Positions 63,252-64,000 of a stretch of DNA of 64,000 bases are shown here, one piece after another. The stretch comes from Liquidambar formosana (lineage: Eukaryota; Streptophyta; Magnoliopsida; Saxifragales; Altingiaceae), in contig CM077827.1 of NCBI GenBank assembly GCA_039720395.1, positions 18,463,822-18,527,821 of the forward strand, given 5' to 3'. Numbering within the stretch: position 1 is the first letter of the stretch; every line of letters starts with the position of its first letter. The notes below the pieces were generated by a model that did no database searches, had not been told where the DNA came from, and saw only the letters and a list, made by a program, of their open reading frames with translations. A program made the translations under genes and the position numbers.

Positions 63252-64000
63252 ATGGATATTTATGGCATGGATATAGATCCTAGGAATGACGTCCCCCCGG
63301 AGCTCGTCGAGCGAAGGAAAAGGGGTGTCACTGAACCTAACATGGATGAATTGGAATCAATCAATTTAGGGACAAATGAATTGCCAAAGATAATTAAAAT
63401 TGGGATAACCCTTTCACCACTTGAAAAAGAAAAGCTGATAGCCCTCCTAAAGGCCAACATAACGGCCTTTGCATGGTCTTATGAAGACATGCCCGGCATA
63501 GATCCAGACATTGTGCAGCACTTCATCCCCACCAATCCCCTTAGAAAGCCGGTAAAGCAAAAATTGAGAAGATTAAAACCCGAGTGGGCATTGAAGGTAA
63601 AGGAGGAAGTAACCAAACAACTCGATGCGGGATTCCTACAGGTTGTGGAGTATCCCGAGTGGTTATCCAATATAGTTCCCGTGCCTAAAAAGGATGGAAA
63701 AGTAAGGATGTGTGTGGATTTTCGAGATCTTAATGCAGCAAGCCCTAAGGATGATTTCCCTTTGCCCCACATTAATGTATTGGTAGATAGCACTGTAGGA
63801 CATGCGCTCCTCTCTTTTATGGATGGGTTTTCCGGATACAATCAGATAAAGATGGCGCCGCAAGATATGGAGAAAACGGCCTTTATCACACAGTGGGGAA
63901 CATATTGTTACAAAGTGATGCCGTTCGGTTTGAGAAATGCCGGGGCTACCTATCAGAGAGCTGCTACAACATTGCTGCACGACATGATCCATAAGGAGGT
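63252..64000 (+). CDS. pol: pol, N-terminal part with reverse transcriptase (element F), cut by window end
   Basis: Open frame from ATG 63252 to the last base (about 249 codons), starting MDIYGMDIDPRNDVPPELVE. It covers the pol N-terminal linker and RT as far as HDMIHKEV, just before the YVDD motif. Motifs seen: CVDFRDLNAASPKDDFPLPH, MDGFSGYNQIKMAPQDMEKT and MPFGLRNAGATYQRA. It has PHIN where B has PHID. Everything downstream lies outside the window. Confidence 0.93.
   Translation, partial: MDIYGMDIDPRNDVPPELVERRKRGVTEPNMDELESINLGTNELPKIIKIGITLSPLEKEKLIALLKANITAFAWSYEDMPGIDPDIVQHFIPTNPLRKPVKQKLRRLKPEWALKVKEEVTKQLDAGFLQVVEYPEWLSNIVPVPKKDGKVRMCVDFRDLNAASPKDDFPLPHINVLVDSTVGHALLSFMDGFSGYNQIKMAPQDMEKTAFITQWGTYCYKVMPFGLRNAGATYQRAATTLLHDMIHKE

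Larger units (their letters stand above)
55656..64000 (+). mobile_element. Element F: Tat/Ogre Ty3/gypsy element, right end outside window
   Basis: 5' LTR 55656-58976, PBS, leader, intact gag-pro, intron, and the open RT frame running off the window. The left flank is CCAGG (55651-55655), the expected target duplication; its partner lies outside. It is the closest relative of A in gag-pro and LTR type and is far less decayed. It interrupts the PMD gene of E. Confidence 0.93.

Overview
The window is plant nuclear DNA made almost wholly of nested LTR retrotransposons. I see no host housekeeping gene, tRNA or rRNA. Evidence for an angiosperm (probably a eudicot with a repeat-rich genome; species not determinable) is: Ty3/gypsy elements of the Tat/Ogre lineage with dual RNase H, antisense plant-mobile-domain (PMD) type genes, Ty1/copia elements with TNT1-94-like proteins, and plant-style GT-AG introns.

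Layout. Element A (oldest, + strand) begins left of the window: partial 5' LTR 1-1837, leader, and a gag broken at 3213. Element B (+, 3214-20444, 17.2 kb) sits inside A's gag with a perfect ATATG target duplication and nearly identical LTRs, so it is young; its gag-pro, pol and an antisense gene are open. A resumes at 20445 (gag-pro and pol with ten stops and a frameshift) up to its own antisense gene, which is cut at 28258 by element D (- strand). D runs from its 3' LTR (28259-30947) through a hairpin array, a complete seven-exon antisense PMD gene (33099-35836), a second antisense ORF (36296-37270) and a 357-bp piece of pol (39963-40319). Two copia copies in inverted orientation flank that last piece (37268-39962 and 40320-51223). 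The right copia copy is interrupted by two solo gypsy LTRs with perfect 5-bp duplications (43388-46554, GGTTC; 47627-50340, GTCGT). Element E (-, 51224-55655) is a divergent Tat element with its own antisense PMD gene, truncated by element F (+, 55656 to beyond 64000), whose gag-pro is intact and whose RT reading frame is open to the window edge.

How the parts work together. In A, B and F, gag-pro ends in a stop that lies inside a small GT-AG intron; splicing it would fuse gag-pro in frame to RT-RNaseH-aRNaseH-integrase. Downstream of pol the elements carry genes on the opposite strand: a DUF7745/PMD-like single-exon ORF and, in D and E, a PMD gene with introns. Because these genes are antisense to the genomic RNA, their introns survive retrotransposition.

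The most unusual signal is in the non-coding DNA upstream of these antisense genes: arrays of tens of small inverted repeats whose loops are nearly always 7 nt while both arms change together from copy to copy (15571-17530 in B, 31085-32440 in D). A sequence-unrelated array with the same 7-nt loop geometry is in E (52901-53094). A GC-rich palindromic module is shared between LTR promoters and the antisense-gene promoters, and appears to be the point where B lost the PMD gene that D keeps. A 44-nt hairpin near the LTR 3' end shows compensatory changes between LTR subfamilies. All readings are by eye from one window.
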